DNA from: Rhodococcus rhodnii
Lineage (GTDB): Bacteria; Actinomycetota; Actinomycetes; Mycobacteriales; Pseudonocardiaceae
Reading direction: 5' to 3'
DNA: 64,000 nucleotides
Assembly (NCBI GenBank): GCA_000720375.1
Contig: JOAA01000020.1
Location: 372,001 to 436,000 of the forward strand
Shown here: piece after piece, positions 1 through 12,041 of the stretch
Layout of the letters: every line of letters begins with the position of its first letter
How positions within the stretch are numbered: the first letter of the stretch is position 1
Position numbers and translations under genes: made by a program
Notes under the pieces: model-generated
Seen by the model: the letters and a program-made list of their open reading frames with translations, nothing else
Told to the model about the DNA's origin: nothing
The model's database searches: none

Positions 1-3000
1 CCCATGGGCCTCGACAACGTCCACATCGGATGCTGACAACCCGGCACTGGCCAAAGCAGCCCGAATCACGCGCTGCTGGGAAGGACCGTTCGGTGCCGTC
101 AAACCATTCGACGCGCCATCCTGATTCACCGCTGAACCACGAACCACAGCCAGGATGTTCCGGCCGTTGCGCTGAGCGTCCGACAGTCGCTCCAGCAAAA
201 CCATGCCGACGCCTTCAGCCGAACCGAACCCGTCGGCATCGGCCGAGAAGGCCTTGCAACGGCCATCCATCGCCAGACCACGCTGGCGTGAGAACTCCAC
301 GAACATGTCGGGCGAGGCCATCACCACCACACCACCGGCCAACGCCAAACCACACTCACCACGCCGCAACGACTGAATAGCCAGGTGCATGGCGACCAGC
401 GAGGATGAGCACGCGGTGTCGATGGTCACCGCAGGGCCTTCCAACCCCAGCAAGTACGACACTCGGCCGGAGGCAACGCTCGCGGTGTTGCCGACACCGA
501 CGTAGACGCTGTCGGGCGCCTGGTTCAGCTGGTCGGCGTAGTCCTGATAGGACATTCCGAAGAACACACCGGAAGCACTGCCCGCCAGAGAAAGCGGGTC
601 GATCCCGGCGCGCTCGAACGCCTCCCACGAGGTCTCCAGCAACAACCGCTGCTGCGGATCCATCGCCAACGCCTCGCGGGGCGAGATCCCGAAGAAGCCG
701 GGGTCGAATTCACCGGCCTGGTGCAGGAAGCCACCCTTGCGGGAGTAGGTCTTGCCCTCAGCCGCCGGGTCGGGGTCGTACAACGCTTCGATGTCCCAGC
801 CGCGGTTGACCGGGAAGTCGGTGACTCCCTCGCCGCCCTCCGCGAGCATCCGCCACAGGTCTTCGGGGCTTTCCACGTCTCCGGGGTAGCGGCAGCTCAT
901 CGCCACGATCGCGATCGGCTCGTCCACCGGGACGGCAGTTGCCTTGGCGGCAGGCTTGGCTTCCTGCTCCCCCAGCAATTCCTTGCGCAGGTGCGTCACC
1001 AGTGCGGCGGACGAGGGGAAGTCGAAGATCAGCGTCGCGGGCAGTCGCAACCCGGTCACCGAATTCAACCGGTTACGCAACTCCACCGCGGTCACCGAGT
1101 CGAACCCGAGATCGCGGAACGCCTTCTTGACCTCGATTCGCTCCGCGTCAGCGTGCCCGAGCACGGTCGCGATCTGGCCACGGACGATCTTGACCAGTTC
1201 GCGTTCCTGGTCGGCCGCGGACAACTGCGCCAGCCGCGCGCCCAGTTCGGACGGCGATCCGGCAGTCGCCTTGGCCGGCGAGGCGGCTCCGACCATGTCG
1301 CCCGCGGCGCCGGACGCGAGCATCCGCTGCACGTCGTCGACGCCGTGCAGGAACGGCCGGGCCCGTGACGAGGTGAACGCGAGGAAGAACCGTTCCCAGT
1401 CGATCTCGGCGACAGTCAGGAAGGTCTCGTCGTGGTCAAGCGCTTGCTGCATGATCGCCAGTGACAGCTCGGGGCTGACGTCCTTGAGGCCGTGCCTGCG
1501 GGACAGCTCACCGCCGTCGCCTTCGGCCATGCCGCCGCCCGCCCACGGCCCCCACGCCAGCGAGGTCGCGGTGAGCCCACGTGCGCGGCGCTGCTGGGTG
1601 AAGGCGTCGAGGAACGCGTTACCGGGCGCGTAGTTGCCCTGCCCCGGGCCGCCTGTGGTGCCCGCGAAGGACGAGAACACCACGAACGCCGACAGGGGCA
1701 TGTCCGCGGTCAGGTCGTGCACGTTCTGTGTCCCGCCGACCTTGACCCGGGTCACCCGGTCGATCTGCTCGGTGCTGAGCGAATCGATCAGGCTGTCGTC
1801 CAGGACGGCCGCGACGTGGAACACAGCGGTGACCGGATGCTCGGCGAGCAGCGCGGAAAGCGAGTCACGATCCGAGATATCGCAGGCGGCGATCGTCACG
1901 CGGCTGCCGAGTTCCACCAGCTCGTCATGAAGTTCCGTCGCGCCAGGCGCTTGCATGCCACGACGGCTGGTAATGAGCACGTGCTCCGCACCATTGCGGG
2001 CAAGCCAGCGCGCGACGTGCGCACCCAGAGCGCCGGTGCCGCCAGTGACCAGAACTGTGCCTTCCGGACGCCACGAACGCACAGGTGCCTTGCCACGCAA
2101 CGGCGTCCGAACCAGGCGGCGGACGAGCGGAGTCCCACCGCGCACGGCGAGCTGGTCTTCCTCAGCCGCGTTGCCCAGCGCGTTCGCGAGCCCGGTCAGG
2201 TAGCGTTCTTCCACTGTGGGCGGAAGGTCCACCAGGCCGCCCCAGCGTTCCGGATGCTCGAGCCCGACGACCCGGCCAAAGCCCCAAACCTGTGCCTGGC
2301 CAGGGTTTCGTGGCGCCTCCGTCGGAGCCACCGACACCGCGCCATCGCTGGCACACCACAGCAACGCCTGCACGCCTGCGTCACCGAGTGCCTGCACAAG
2401 GGCAACAGTCAATGCGAGGCCGATCGGAGCGGCGGGGTACTTGCCGTGGCCACGCTCGTCGAACGCGAGCAGAGAGAGCACACCGCTGGGAGCGACTCCG
2501 TCTTCAAGCAGCACACGGAGTTTGCTCGCCAGAACCGCGCGATCGGTGTCGTTCTCGTTGAGCTGGAGGTGCCGCACTGCCGCACCGGCGCGTGTGATGG
2601 CGTCCAGCGCGCCCTGCACCCACGGGTGTTCGGCGTCGGATGACACAACCACCCAGGTCCCGGTCAGCGTCGCCGGGGTTGCCGGGTCGAGTGTCTGCCA
2701 GACGACTCCGTACCGCTTGTCGTCCATCTCGGCTTGCCGCTGGTTGCCCCGGTACCAGGACGACAGCGCGGGCAGCACCGCTTCCAGCGACTGGTCTGCG
2801 GGCACACCCAGCGTACGGGCCAGCTCAGCGAGATCCTCTTGCTGTACGGCCGCCCAGAACCGGGAGTCCACCGAAGGACCTGTCTCGGCGGGCACAGCTG
2901 GTTCGGCTTCCGTCAGCCAGTACCGCAGTCGTTGGAAGGGGTACGTGGGCAGGTCCGAAGGCCTGGTTCCGGCCTTGGCGGTGATCTGCTGCCAGTTCAC

Positions 3001-6000
3001 CCGTGTACCGGCGCAATAGGCTTCGGCCACCGACAGCATCAGCCGTCGCAGATCGCCCTCGTCCCGGCGCAGCGTGCCGACAACCGCGGCCTCCGCCTCG
3101 GCGGCTTCGACCGTGTCCTGGATCGCCATCGCCAGCACCGGGTGCGCACTGACCTCGACGAACAGCTGCCTGCCCGCACCAGCCAGGTGCTCGACCGCAG
3201 CCGAGAACTGCACGGTCTGCCTGAGATTGCGATACCAGTACTCGCCCGTCAGCGCGGTGGTGTCCAGCCACTCGGAGTCCACAGTGGAGTAGAACGGGAT
3301 CCGGCCTTCCTGTGGCCGGACCGGAGCCAGCAGCTCGGCCAACTCGGACTCGATCCGCTCGACGTGCGCCGAGTGCGACGCGTAGTCCACGGCCACCATG
3401 CGAGCCCGCACACCATCGGCCTCACACGCGGCCATGACCTCGGCCAAGGCTTCGGGATCGCCCGACAGCACAGTGGCATTCGGACCGTTGACCGCTGCCA
3501 CCGACACCCGGTCGTTCAGCCGCTGGGTCACGTCGACCAGAGGAGCCGCGATGGACAACATCCCACCGGCGCCCGCCAGACCACGAGCGATCACCTGGCT
3601 GCGCAACGCCACAACCCGCGCACCATCGCTCAACGTCAAACCACCGGCCACCACCGCAGCCGCGATCTCACCCTGTGAGTGCCCCAGAACGGCACCGGGC
3701 GTCACCCCGAAGGACTCCCACACCGCAGCCAGCGACACCATCACCGCCCACAACACCGGCTGCACAACATCAACCCTGGACAACGCCGCCTCGTCGCCCA
3801 GGACGTCCAGCAGCGACCAATCGGTGAACGGTGCCAACGCGGCCGCGCATTCACGCATCCGCTCGGCGAACACAGGCGAGCTCTCCAGCAGGTCCAACGC
3901 CATGCCAACCCACTGTGAACCCTGACCAGGGAACACGAACACCACACGGTTGACCGGCGAGCTCACGCCCTGCACCACACCGGCGGGGCTTTCACCAGCC
4001 GCGATCGCGGCCATCAACTCGGCGTGGTCAGGACCCACGACCACCGCGCGGTGATCGAACGCCGAACGCCCAGCCAAACCAGCGGCAACGTCACCAACCG
4101 CACGCCCCTGGCCATACACAGCAACCTGGTCGGCGAACGCGTTCAGGGCGTCCGCGGACTTCGCCGAAATGACCCACGGCACGACCTCACCGGGAGTCGC
4201 CGGTGCCGATGGTGTTTCTGGCGCCTGCTCCAGGATCACGTGCGCGTTCGTCCCACTGATGCCGAACGAGGACACACCAGAACGCCTCGGCCGACCAGTT
4301 TCGGGCCACTCGACGGCTTCCAGGGCCAGCCGCACCGCCCCAGCGGACCAATCGATGTGCGGGGACGGTTCGCTGACATGCAACGTCGCGGGAATCATCC
4401 CGTGCTGCATGGCCAGGACCATCTTCATCACACCGGCAACACCCGCGGCAGCCTGCGTGTGACCCAGGTTCGACTTCACCGAACCCAACCACAACGGCGT
4501 CTCGCGGTCCTGACCGTACGTCGCCTGAAGCGCTTGGGCCTCAATCGGATCGCCGAGAGTCGTACCCGTGCCGTGCGCCTCGACAACGTCCACATCGGAA
4601 GGCTCAAGCCCGGCGCTCGCGAGAGCGGACCGGATCACGCGCTGCTGTGAAGGACCATTCGGTGCCGTCAAACCATTCGACGCGCCATCCTGATTCACCG
4701 CTGAACCACGAACCACAGCCAGGATGTTCCGGCCGTTGCGCTGAGCATCCGAAAGCCGCTCCAGCACCAACAACCCGACGCCTTCGGCAGACCCAAAACC
4801 ATCGGCATCAGCCGAGAACGCCTTACAACGACCATCCACCGCCAGACCACGCTGACGCGAGAACTCCACGAACATGTCCGGAGACGCCATCACCACAGCG
4901 CCACCGGCCAACGCCAAGCCACACTCACCACGCCGCAACGACTGCACAGCCCAATGCAAGGCCACCAACGACGACGAACACGCCGTGTCGATCGTCACCG
5001 CCGGACCCTCCAGCCCCAACGAGTACGCCACCCGGCCGGAGGCGACGCTCAGTGAGGTGCCGTTGCCCGTGTAGGCCTCGAGGTCTTCGGGGATACGGTT
5101 CAGCCGGGTCGCGTAGTCCTGATAGGACATCCCGACAAAGACACCTGACGCGCTGCCGGACAACGAGATCGGGTCGATCCCGGCGCGCTCGAACGCCTCC
5201 CACGACGTCTCCAGCAACAACCGCTGCTGCGGGTCCATCGCCAATGCCTCCCGCGGCGAGATCCCGAAGAACTCCGCGTCGAAATCGGCGGCGTCGTAGA
5301 GGAATCCGCCGCGGCTGGTGTAGCTGGTGCCGCTCTGGTTCGGGTCGGACGACGACAGTCCGGCGAGGTCCCAGCCCCGGTCGACCGGGAAGTCCCCGAC
5401 CCCCTCACGCCCGTCGGCCAGCAGCTGCCACAACTCCTCGGGCGTGCTGATCCCGCCGGGGAAACGGCAGCTCATCGCCACGATCGCGATCGGCTCGTCC
5501 ACCGCGGTCGTCGTTGCAGGAGCGGTGGACGCGGCCTGTTCGCCCAGAAGTTCGCGGCGCAGGTAGGAAACCAGTGCCATCGGCGAAGGGAAGTCGAAGA
5601 TCAGCGTCGCGGGCAGCCGCAACCCGGTCACCGAATTCAACCGGTTACGCAACTCCACCGCGGTCACCGAGTCGAACCCGAGGTCCCGGAACGCTTTCCG
5701 GTCTTCCACGGCGTCCGCGCCACTGTGCCCCAGCACAGCCGCGGCCTGTCCACGAACCAGCTCCAGCAGCACGCGGTCACGCTCGTCCGCCGACAGCGAG
5801 GCAAGCCGGTCTGCCAGTGACTGGTCGCCCACAACAGCACTCGCCACCCGCCGAGGTGCACGGACCAGACCGCGCAGCAACCTGGGCAGTGTGTCCGGCT
5901 GAGCGCGCAGCGTCGCCCGGTCGAGCAGCATGGGCAGCAGTACGGGGTCGTTTCCGCCCAATGCCGCGTCGAACAGCGCCAGGCCTTGCTCCGGCGTCAT

Positions 6001-9000
6001 CGGGACCTGTCCCTCGCGGGACAGTCGCAGCAGGTCCACTTCGGACAGTCGCTCGGTCATACCGACGCCACCGCCCCAGACGCCCCAGGCCAGCGACACC
6101 GCGGGCAGGCCTTCGGCAGCGCGTTCACGGGCAAGCGCGTCAAGGAAAGCGTTGGCGGCGGCGTAGTTGGCGACACCCGCGCCGCCAACCGTGCCAGCGA
6201 CCGACGAGAACAGCACGAACGCCGTCAAACCCTTGTCACGGGTCAGCTCGTGCAGGTTGATCGCGCCATCCACCTTCGGCCGCAACGCCGCGGAGAGCCG
6301 CTCGGGCGTCAGCGCGCCAACGACACCGTCGTCGAGCACTGCCGCGGTGTGCACGACGGCAGTGAGATCCGGGATGTCGGCGATCAGTGCCGCGGCCGCG
6401 TCACGATCGGTGATGTCACACGCGACAACCGTAACCTGAGCGTCCTGATTGGACAGTTCGGCACGCAGCTCGGCGGCACCGGGAGCGTCAATGCCACGGC
6501 GGCTGGCCACCACGAGCTTGCGGATACCGTGCTTGGCGACCAGGTGGCGCGACACCAGCGCACCTAGCCCGTTGGTACCGCCGACAACCAGCACAGTGCC
6601 TTCCGCGCCAAGGGTTTGCGCCGCCGGAGGGCTGACCTTCGCCAGCTTCGGCAGCAGTACAGTCCCCTCGCGGATGGCGACCTCGGGGTTGCCCGAGGCG
6701 ATCGCAGCAGGCAGCGCGGTCGCGGATGACGGATGGTCGTCCACATCGACGAGCACGAACCGGCCCGGGTTCTCCACCTCGGCGGATCGCACCAGGCCCC
6801 AGATCGGCGCCTGAGCCGTGGCCACCGGCTCGCCGAACACCGCGTTGCTGGTGAGCACCACCAACTTGGCGTCCGGCCGGCCGTCGGCCAGCCAGCCCTG
6901 GACAGCCGCCAAGGCTCGCGCGGCGGTCTCGTGCACCTGCGTGGTCGCGTCGGTGAACGACACGATCTCGTGGTCCGGCAGATCACTCGCGGACAGGGAA
7001 CCGGCAGTCCACTCGAGACGGAACAACGAGTCCGGCGGCACGTGCCCGGCCTGCTCGACCACGATCGGCCGAGTCACCATGGAATCGACCGAGGCAACCG
7101 GCATCCCAGCCGAGTCCACGACCCGGACCCGCACGGAATCCGGCCCGATGCGAGTGATCCGGGCACGGACCGCGGTCGCGCCAACGGCATGCAAACTGAC
7201 GCCGGACCAAGCGAACGGCATACGCGCGGGACCGGTGACCGGCCAGGCGAGTTCGGTGGCCTGCAGTACGGCGTCCAGCAGCACAGGGTGCATGCCGAAT
7301 CCAGCGGCCTGCGTGTCCTGCGGCAGCACGGCTTCGGCGAAGACCTCATCACCGCGTGACCACGCGGCGCGCAATCCTTGGAACGCAGGCCCATAAACGC
7401 AGTCCTGCGCGGCAAAGCGGTCGTACAAGCCATCGACCGGAAGCGGCTCAGCAGCAGGCGGCCATTCGTCGAGACCTTCGCCCTCGGCGGTCGAATGACC
7501 GAGCACTCCGGAGGCGTGCCGCGACCACGTCCCTTCAGCCGGCCGCGAATGCACCAGCAAGGTCCGCCGCCCGGCTTCGTCGGCATTGCTCACGCTCAGC
7601 TGCAGCTCCACAGCAGCGTGCTCGGGCACGACCAACGGCGCCTCGAGGGTGAGCTCTTCGAGCAGGTCGGCCCCGATCAGGCTGCCGACGTGCAGGGCGA
7701 GTTCGACGAACGCCGTGCTCGGCAGCAGGATGTTGCCCGCGACGGCGTGATCGGCCAGCCATGGGTGGGTTTCGACGGACAGGCTCGCGGTGAACAGCTG
7801 TGCGTCGTCGCTCGCCACCCCGACGACCGCGCCGAGCATCGGGTGCCCGGCTGGGCTCAAGCCGTGGGCGGCCAGGTCGGCCGGGTTGCTGTTACCCGCG
7901 TCGAGCCAGAACCGTTCCCGCTGGAAGGCGTAGTTGGGCAGCGTGACCTTGCGGCCGGCCGGGAGGTATTCGCTCCAGTCCACCGGCACGCCACGGACGT
8001 ACGCCTCGCCCAGCGAGGTCAGCACGCGGTCCAGCCCGCCGTCGTTACGTCGCAGGGTGCCGAGCGCGGCCGCGTCAGCCCCGGCCGACTCGATCGTGTC
8101 CTGGATCGCCGCGGTGAGCACGGGATGCGCGCTGATCTCGATGAAGGCGCCGTGACCGGCATCGAGTACGGCACGAACCGATTCGGCGAACCGGACGGTC
8201 TGCCGCAGGTTCCGGTACCAGTACGTGCCGTCCAGTGCCGGTGTGGCCAGCCATGCCTGGTCCACAGTGGAGTAGAACGGGATGCGCGGGGTTCGCGGGT
8301 CGATCGGGGCGAGCACATCGCCGAGGTGTTCTTCCAGCTCGGCCACATGCGCGGAGTGGGAGGCGTAATCCACTGGGACCATTCGCGCGCGGACGCCGTC
8401 TTCCTCGCAGGCCTCTTGCATCTCGGTCAGCGCGTCCGGGTCACCGGAGACCACGACGGCAGCAGGGCCGTTGACCGCAGCGACCGAAAGCCGTTCGCCC
8501 CAGCGGGCGAGCCGCTTTTCGACCTCGGCGATCGGCGCGGCCACGGACATCATCCCGCCGCGGCCCGCCAGGCTCGCCGCGATCGCCTGGCTGCGCAACG
8601 CCACTACCCACGCCGCGTCTTCCAGCGTCAGCGCGCCCGCGACACACGCCGCGGCGATCTCGCCCTGCGAGTGGCCGATGACCGCGGCGGGCTCCACACC
8701 GGCCGCGCGCCACACCTCGGCGAGGGAGACCATGACCGCCCACAGCAGCGGCTGGACGACGTCCACGCGCTGCCAGTGCGGGTCCTGCGCATCCGCTGCC
8801 AGCACATCGAAGGGCGACCACTCGACGAACTGCTCCAGCGCGGCAACGCATTCCCGCATCCGCTTGGCGAACACCGGCGAGCTGTCGAGCAGGTCCAGCG
8901 CCATCCCGGTCCACTGCGAACCCTGACCGGGGAACACGAAGACGACCTGGTCGGCGTTCTCCGCCACGGTTCCTGTCGGCGCCGTCGCGGCCGCGATGCC

Positions 9001-10899
9001 GTCCAGTTCACCAAGAAGCGCGTCGGTGTCCCGTCCGATCACGACCGCGCGGTGTTCGTACGCCGTCCTGGTGGTGGCGAGCGCGGCACCGATTTCCGCC
9101 GCGGTTCCCGGGTGCCATTCAGCCACAAAGGACTTCAGCTTGGCCGCCTGAGCCTGCAGTGCGGTAGCCGAACGGGCTGACAGCACCCACGGAACCAAGC
9201 CGTCGCCGTCGTTTTCGGGCTCTGGCTGAGCATCGGCGTCGGGCAGTTCGAGGATCGTGTGCGCGTTGGTCCCGCTCATGCCGAACGAGGAGATCGCCGC
9301 ACGGCGCGGGCGCCCGGACTCCGGCCAGTCCGTCGTCGCGGTGACCAGGCGCACCGCACCCGCCGACCAGTTCACGTACTCGGTGGGCTTGTCCACGTGC
9401 AGGGTGCGCGGGACGACACCGTGCGCCATCGCCTGCACCATCTTGATCACGCCGGCCATTCCGGCGGCCGCCTGGGTGTGCCCGATGTTCGACTTGACCG
9501 AACCGAGCAGCAGCGGACGTTCCGCGTCGCGGTCCCGCCCGTAGGTGGCCAGCAGAGCCTGGGCCTCGATCGGGTCGCCGAGCTTCGTCCCGGTGCCGTG
9601 CGCCTCTACGACGTCCACTTCGGACGAGTCCAGTCCGGCGGCGGCCAGTGCGTCCCGGATGACACGCTGCTGAGCCGGGCCACTCGGCGCGGTCAGGCCG
9701 TTGCTGGCGCCGTCGGAGTTGACCGCGGAGCCACGCACGATGGCGAGCACCTGGTGGCCGTTGCGCTGCGCGTCGGAAAGCCGCTCCACCAGCACAATAC
9801 CCGCGCCTTCGCCCCATCCGGTGCCGTCGGCGGCCGCGGCGAAGGGCTTGCAGCGTCCGTCGACGGCCAGGCCTTGCTGACGGCTGAACGCGACGAACGA
9901 AGCCGGGCTGGACATCACCGCCACACCACCGGCCAGCGCGAGATCGCACTCGTGGTTCTGCAGTGACTTCACCGCGAGGTGCAGTGCGACCAAAGAGGAC
10001 GAACACGCGGTGTCCACTGTGACCGCCGGGCCCCGTAAACCGAACGCGTACGCTACACGGCCGGAGGCGACACTGGCCGCGGTCCCGGTGACCAGGTAGC
10101 CCTCCAGGCCGTTCTTGGCATCATGGGTCCGGGGACCGTATTCGTGGTTCTCCGCACCGACGAACACGCCGACCCGGCTGTCGCGTACCTCGGCCAGGTC
10201 GAGCCCGGCGTTCTCGAAGGTCTCCAGCGAGACCTCAAGCAGCAGCCGCTGCTGTGGGTCCATCGCAAGCGCTTCGCGCGGGTTGATGCCGAAGAACCCC
10301 GCGTCGAACTTGTCCACATCAGACAGGAAACCGCCCTGCCGGGTGGTGCTGACCGCACGCTCCCCGTCGTCCGCGCCGAACAGCGCGTCCAGGTCCCAGC
10401 CACGGTCCTCGGGGAACCCGTGGACGGCGTCGGTCTCGTTGGCGATCAGCTCCCAGAACTGCTCGGGCGTCTGGGCGCCGCCAGGGAAGCGGCACGCCAT
10501 CGCGACGATCGCGATCGGATCGTCGTCCTGTGCCGTGCGCGTGGCCACCGGGCCGGCAGCGGAATCCGTTCGTCCCAGCAGTTCTTCACCGATGTACTCG
10601 GCCACTGCCGCCACCGTCGGATGGTCGAAGGCCAGCGTGACCGGGAGGTCCAGCGCTGTCTCGGTGACCAGCCTGCGGTGCAGGGCCACCGCTGCCATCG
10701 AGTCGAACCCGAGATCCAGCAACACAGTGCGGGCCCCGATCGACTGCGCGTCGACCGCGTCGAGCACCTCGATGACCTGGTCGCGCACCAACTGGATCAG
10801 CAGGTGTCTGCGCTGCGTCGCGGACGCCGCCGCCAGCCGGTCGCGCAACGCGGCCGCCCGGACGGAGTTCTCGCCAGCGAAATCATCCGAACTGGCCAT
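1..10899 (-). CDS. PKS A: modular type I polyketide synthase, ACP-first, 3' end beyond window
   Basis: First 3633 codons of a modular PKS; the stop lies outside the left edge. Start is ATG with GGGGAG nine bases upstream. Domains by approximate residue: ACP (Ser in LGFDSMAA ~67); KS1 126-550 (Cys in DTACSSS ~298); AT1 with GHSQGE ~745 and YASH ~846, which predicts methylmalonyl-CoA; DH1 with LADHAVAG ~1050; KR1 with Tyr ~1579 and an LDD motif (B-type); ACP1 ~1743; KS2 from ~1800; AT2 (GHSQGE, YASH, methylmalonyl) ~2326-2510; KR2 ~2956-3090 (LDD, YAPGNAF); ACP2 ~3263; KS3 from ~3326, cut off. Module 2 has no DH. An N-terminal ACP without its own AT fits loading in trans, and a discrete acyltransferase gene sits 48 bp upstream. 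This is probably the initiating PKS. Domain calls are firm; the starter is inferred. Confidence 0.95.
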   Translation of the reverse strand, partial: MASSDDFAGENSVRAAALRDRLAAASATQRRHLLIQLVRDQVIEVLDAVDAQSIGARTVLLDLGFDSMAAVALHRRLVTETALDLPVTLAFDHPTVAAVAEYIGEELLGRTDSAAGPVATRTAQDDDPIAIVAMACRFPGGAQTPEQFWELIANETDAVHGFPEDRGWDLDALFGADDGERAVSTTRQGGFLSDVDKFDAGFFGINPREALAMDPQQRLLLEVSLETFENAGLDLAEVRDSRVGVFVGAENHEYGPRTHDAKNGLEGYLVTGTAASVASGRVAYAFGLRGPAVTVDTACSSSLVALHLAVKSLQNHECDLALAGGVAVMSSPASFVAFSRQQGLAVDGRCKPFAAAADGTGWGEGAGIVLVERLSDAQRNGHQVLAIVRGSAVNSDGASNGLTAPSGPAQQRVIRDALAAAGLDSSEVDVVEAHGTGTKLGDPIEAQALLATYGRDRDAERPLLLGSVKSNIGHTQAAAGMAGVIKMVQAMAHGVVPRTLHVDKPTEYVNWSAGAVRLVTATTDWPESGRPRRAAISSFGMSGTNAHTILELPDADAQPEPENDGDGLVPWVLSARSATALQAQAAKLKSFVAEWHPGTAAEIGAALATTRTAYEHRAVVIGRDTDALLGELDGIAAATAPTGTVAENADQVVFVFPGQGSQWTGMALDLLDSSPVFAKRMRECVAALEQFVEWSPFDVLAADAQDPHWQRVDVVQPLLWAVMVSLAEVWRAAGVEPAAVIGHSQGEIAAACVAGALTLEDAAWVVALRSQAIAASLAGRGGMMSVAAPIAEVEKRLARWGERLSVAAVNGPAAVVVSGDPDALTEMQEACEEDGVRARMVPVDYASHSAHVAELEEHLGDVLAPIDPRTPRIPFYSTVDQAWLATPALDGTYWYRNLRQTVRFAESVRAVLDAGHGAFIEISAHPVLTAAIQDTIESAGADAAALGTLRRNDGGLDRVLTSLGEAYVRGVPVDWSEYLPAGRKVTLPNYAFQRERFWLDAGNSNPADLAAHGLSPAGHPMLGAVVGVASDDAQLFTASLSVETHPWLADHAVAGNILLPSTAFVELALHVGSLIGADLLEELTLEAPLVVPEHAAVELQLSVSNADEAGRRTLLVHSRPAEGTWSRHASGVLGHSTAEGEGLDEWPPAAEPLPVDGLYDRFAAQDCVYGPAFQGLRAAWSRGDEVFAEAVLPQDTQAAGFGMHPVLLDAVLQATELAWPVTGPARMPFAWSGVSLHAVGATAVRARITRIGPDSVRVRVVDSAGMPVASVDSMVTRPIVVEQAGHVPPDSLFRLEWTAGSLSASDLPDHEIVSFTDATTQVHETAARALAAVQGWLADGRPDAKLVVLTSNAVFGEPVATAQAPIWGLVRSAEVENPGRFVLVDVDDHPSSATALPAAIASGNPEVAIREGTVLLPKLAKVSPPAAQTLGAEGTVLVVGGTNGLGALVSRHLVAKHGIRKLVVASRRGIDAPGAAELRAELSNQDAQVTVVACDITDRDAAAALIADIPDLTAVVHTAAVLDDGVVGALTPERLSAALRPKVDGAINLHELTRDKGLTAFVLFSSVAGTVGGAGVANYAAANAFLDALARERAAEGLPAVSLAWGVWGGGVGMTERLSEVDLLRLSREGQVPMTPEQGLALFDAALGGNDPVLLPMLLDRATLRAQPDTLPRLLRGLVRAPRRVASAVVGDQSLADRLASLSADERDRVLLELVRGQAAAVLGHSGADAVEDRKAFRDLGFDSVTAVELRNRLNSVTGLRLPATLIFDFPSPMALVSYLRRELLGEQAASTAPATTTAVDEPIAIVAMSCRFPGGISTPEELWQLLADGREGVGDFPVDRGWDLAGLSSSDPNQSGTSYTSRGGFLYDAADFDAEFFGISPREALAMDPQQRLLLETSWEAFERAGIDPISLSGSASGVFVGMSYQDYATRLNRIPEDLEAYTGNGTSLSVASGRVAYSLGLEGPAVTIDTACSSSLVALHWAVQSLRRGECGLALAGGAVVMASPDMFVEFSRQRGLAVDGRCKAFSADADGFGSAEGVGLLVLERLSDAQRNGRNILAVVRGSAVNQDGASNGLTAPNGPSQQRVIRSALASAGLEPSDVDVVEAHGTGTTLGDPIEAQALQATYGQDRETPLWLGSVKSNLGHTQAAAGVAGVMKMVLAMQHGMIPATLHVSEPSPHIDWSAGAVRLALEAVEWPETGRPRRSGVSSFGISGTNAHVILEQAPETPSAPATPGEVVPWVISAKSADALNAFADQVAVYGQGRAVGDVAAGLAGRSAFDHRAVVVGPDHAELMAAIAAGESPAGVVQGVSSPVNRVVFVFPGQGSQWVGMALDLLESSPVFAERMRECAAALAPFTDWSLLDVLGDEAALSRVDVVQPVLWAVMVSLAAVWESFGVTPGAVLGHSQGEIAAAVVAGGLTLSDGARVVALRSQVIARGLAGAGGMLSIAAPLVDVTQRLNDRVSVAAVNGPNATVLSGDPEALAEVMAACEADGVRARMVAVDYASHSAHVERIESELAELLAPVRPQEGRIPFYSTVDSEWLDTTALTGEYWYRNLRQTVQFSAAVEHLAGAGRQLFVEVSAHPVLAMAIQDTVEAAEAEAAVVGTLRRDEGDLRRLMLSVAEAYCAGTRVNWQQITAKAGTRPSDLPTYPFQRLRYWLTEAEPAVPAETGPSVDSRFWAAVQQEDLAELARTLGVPADQSLEAVLPALSSWYRGNQRQAEMDDKRYGVVWQTLDPATPATLTGTWVVVSSDAEHPWVQGALDAITRAGAAVRHLQLNENDTDRAVLASKLRVLLEDGVAPSGVLSLLAFDERGHGKYPAAPIGLALTVALVQALGDAGVQALLWCASDGAVSVAPTEAPRNPGQAQVWGFGRVVGLEHPERWGGLVDLPPTVEERYLTGLANALGNAAEEDQLAVRGGTPLVRRLVRTPLRGKAPVRSWRPEGTVLVTGGTGALGAHVARWLARNGAEHVLITSRRGMQAPGATELHDELVELGSRVTIAACDISDRDSLSALLAEHPVTAVFHVAAVLDDSLIDSLSTEQIDRVTRVKVGGTQNVHDLTADMPLSAFVVFSSFAGTTGGPGQGNYAPGNAFLDAFTQQRRARGLTATSLAWGPWAGGGMAEGDGGELSRRHGLKDVSPELSLAIMQQALDHDETFLTVAEIDWERFFLAFTSSRARPFLHGVDDVQRMLASGAAGDMVGAASPAKATAGSPSELGARLAQLSAADQERELVKIVRGQIATVLGHADAERIEVKKAFRDLGFDSVTAVELRNRLNSVTGLRLPATLIFDFPSSAALVTHLRKELLGEQEAKPAAKATAVPVDEPIAIVAMSCRYPGDVESPEDLWRMLAEGGEGVTDFPVNRGWDIEALYDPDPAAEGKTYSRKGGFLHQAGEFDPGFFGISPREALAMDPQQRLLLETSWEAFERAGIDPLSLAGSASGVFFGMSYQDYADQLNQAPDSVYVGVGNTASVASGRVSYLLGLEGPAVTIDTACSSSLVAMHLAIQSLRRGECGLALAGGVVVMASPDMFVEFSRQRGLAMDGRCKAFSADADGFGSAEGVGMVLLERLSDAQRNGRNILAVVRGSAVNQDGASNGLTAPNGPSQQRVIRAALASAGLSASDVDVVEAHG
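71..180. repeat. near-identical KS3 segment, partner at 4635-4743
   Basis: About 110 bp of the KS3 coding region of PKS A match the KS2 region at 4635-4743 with only a few differences. Neighbouring ACP segments (about 1045-1105 and 5625-5690) are also nearly identical at DNA level. This indicates recent module duplication or gene conversion within PKS A. Confidence 0.8.
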
Positions 10900-10947
10900 C
10901 GCCAACTACTCCCCACACACCTCGTCCGTACCCGACTCGCGGCCCGT

Positions 10948-11922
10948 TCAGATCCGCCGGTGACGCAACACGCCCGCCTGGTTCACGGGCGTGACCTCGA
11001 AATTGCCCTTGGTGGCCGACAGCCGGTACCACATCCGGTCCAGCCCGACCATGTACAGCCGCCGCACGCCGAGCCCGGCCAGGGCCGGGGCGGTGGACAG
11101 CCAGTTCAGCGGGCGCACGAACCCGTCAAGGACCATGTCCCGCACGCCGGCACCGGTTGTCACGACCGAGCCGTCCGCATCGGACACGATCGGCACAACG
11201 GGATCCACGAACTCCACGTCCGAAAGGACTTCCTTCGCGATCCGCTCGCGCAGGGGAGCGAAGACACCGCAGTGCGCGGGCGGGCTCATCGCGTAGAGGG
11301 CGTACCCGCCGGCCTTCCCGATGTCCGCGGTGAAGTCCGCCAAGTGCTTTTCCGGCAACGTGATCAGGTAGTGCCCCTGGTCGACCCGCCCGGAGACCTC
11401 GTGGAAGATCCCACGCCCGGCCAGATCGGCGAGCACCTCGTCCATCCGCTCGGCAGGCACCCGCGTCACCACCTGGGTAACGAGCTCCTGGTGCGCGCCA
11501 CGGAAGTAGTCCAGTTCGCACTCGCCGATCCGGGCGACCATCCGGACCGCGGCATCGAACGGCAGGCAGCCCGCGAACGCCGCCGCGATCTGCTCGCCGA
11601 AGCTCATCCCCAGGCAGTACTGCGGCTCGACAGCCAGGTTCTCCTGGGCCCAGTCCGCCAGCGCGAGCGCGTTCACCAGGGAGGCGACCCGCGCGACCGG
11701 CGAGGCGTAGTCGTCCGAGCCGCGCAGCGCCCTGGTCACCGACTGGCCGAGGACGTCGTTGGCCACGGCCAGCCGGTCCCGCGCGTGCGGGCTGAGCACC
11801 AGGAATTTCCCGATCTCGGCGAGCTTGAACGCGTCGAGACCAGGAAAGAAGAACGCCGACGCCTGGCTGTCGTTTCCGGAAACCACGCGCGCCGGATCCA
11901 CCACGGGAATTGTCCCGGTCAT
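10948..11922 (-). CDS. discrete acyltransferase (FabD/VinK-type), probable starter-unit loader
   Basis: Protein of 324 aa, a single acyltransferase domain of the FabD fold. Start ATG is preceded by GGGGAGG. The nucleophile elbow reads LGMSFGEQ, so Ser is present but the usual His of GHSxGE is Met. The general-base His is in PPAHCGVF, matching the SHC stretch of malonyl transacylases. It has no ACP or KS fused to it. It lies 48 bp upstream of PKS A on the same strand, and PKS A begins with a bare ACP, so the likely job is to move a starter acyl group from a free ACP or CoA to that ACP, as VinK and the guanidinobutyryl transferases of arginine-primed macrolide clusters do. A malonyl-CoA:ACP transacylase is the alternative. 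The family is firm; the substrate is inferred from position. Confidence 0.8.
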   Translation of the reverse strand: MTGTIPVVDPARVVSGNDSQASAFFFPGLDAFKLAEIGKFLVLSPHARDRLAVANDVLGQSVTRALRGSDDYASPVARVASLVNALALADWAQENLAVEPQYCLGMSFGEQIAAAFAGCLPFDAAVRMVARIGECELDYFRGAHQELVTQVVTRVPAERMDEVLADLAGRGIFHEVSGRVDQGHYLITLPEKHLADFTADIGKAGGYALYAMSPPAHCGVFAPLRERIAKEVLSDVEFVDPVVPIVSDADGSVVTTGAGVRDMVLDGFVRPLNWLSTAPALAGLGVRRLYMVGLDRMWYRLSATKGNFEVTPVNQAGVLRHRRI

Positions 11923-12014
11923 GATTTCCTCCCCAGCAGACGGAATTCGCCGAAATCAGTGGACACAGAAATAACCGAATACCGCCGCTGGCGAGCATAG
12001 GGTGAATGTTCGAC

Positions 12015-12030
12015 GTAGGGACACCCCTAC
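12015..12030. promoter_or_regulatory. palindromic candidate regulator site upstream of AT-PKS A
   Basis: Perfect 6-bp arms GTAGGG and CCCTAC around a 4-bp spacer, 16 bp in total, 93 bp upstream of the acyltransferase start. The same half-site (TAGGGG) recurs at other cluster promoters. The GGG-N4-CCC layout resembles PAS-LuxR boxes, but the cluster's own regulator is of LAL type. Confidence 0.45.
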
Positions 12031-12041
12031 TCGACCCCGAC

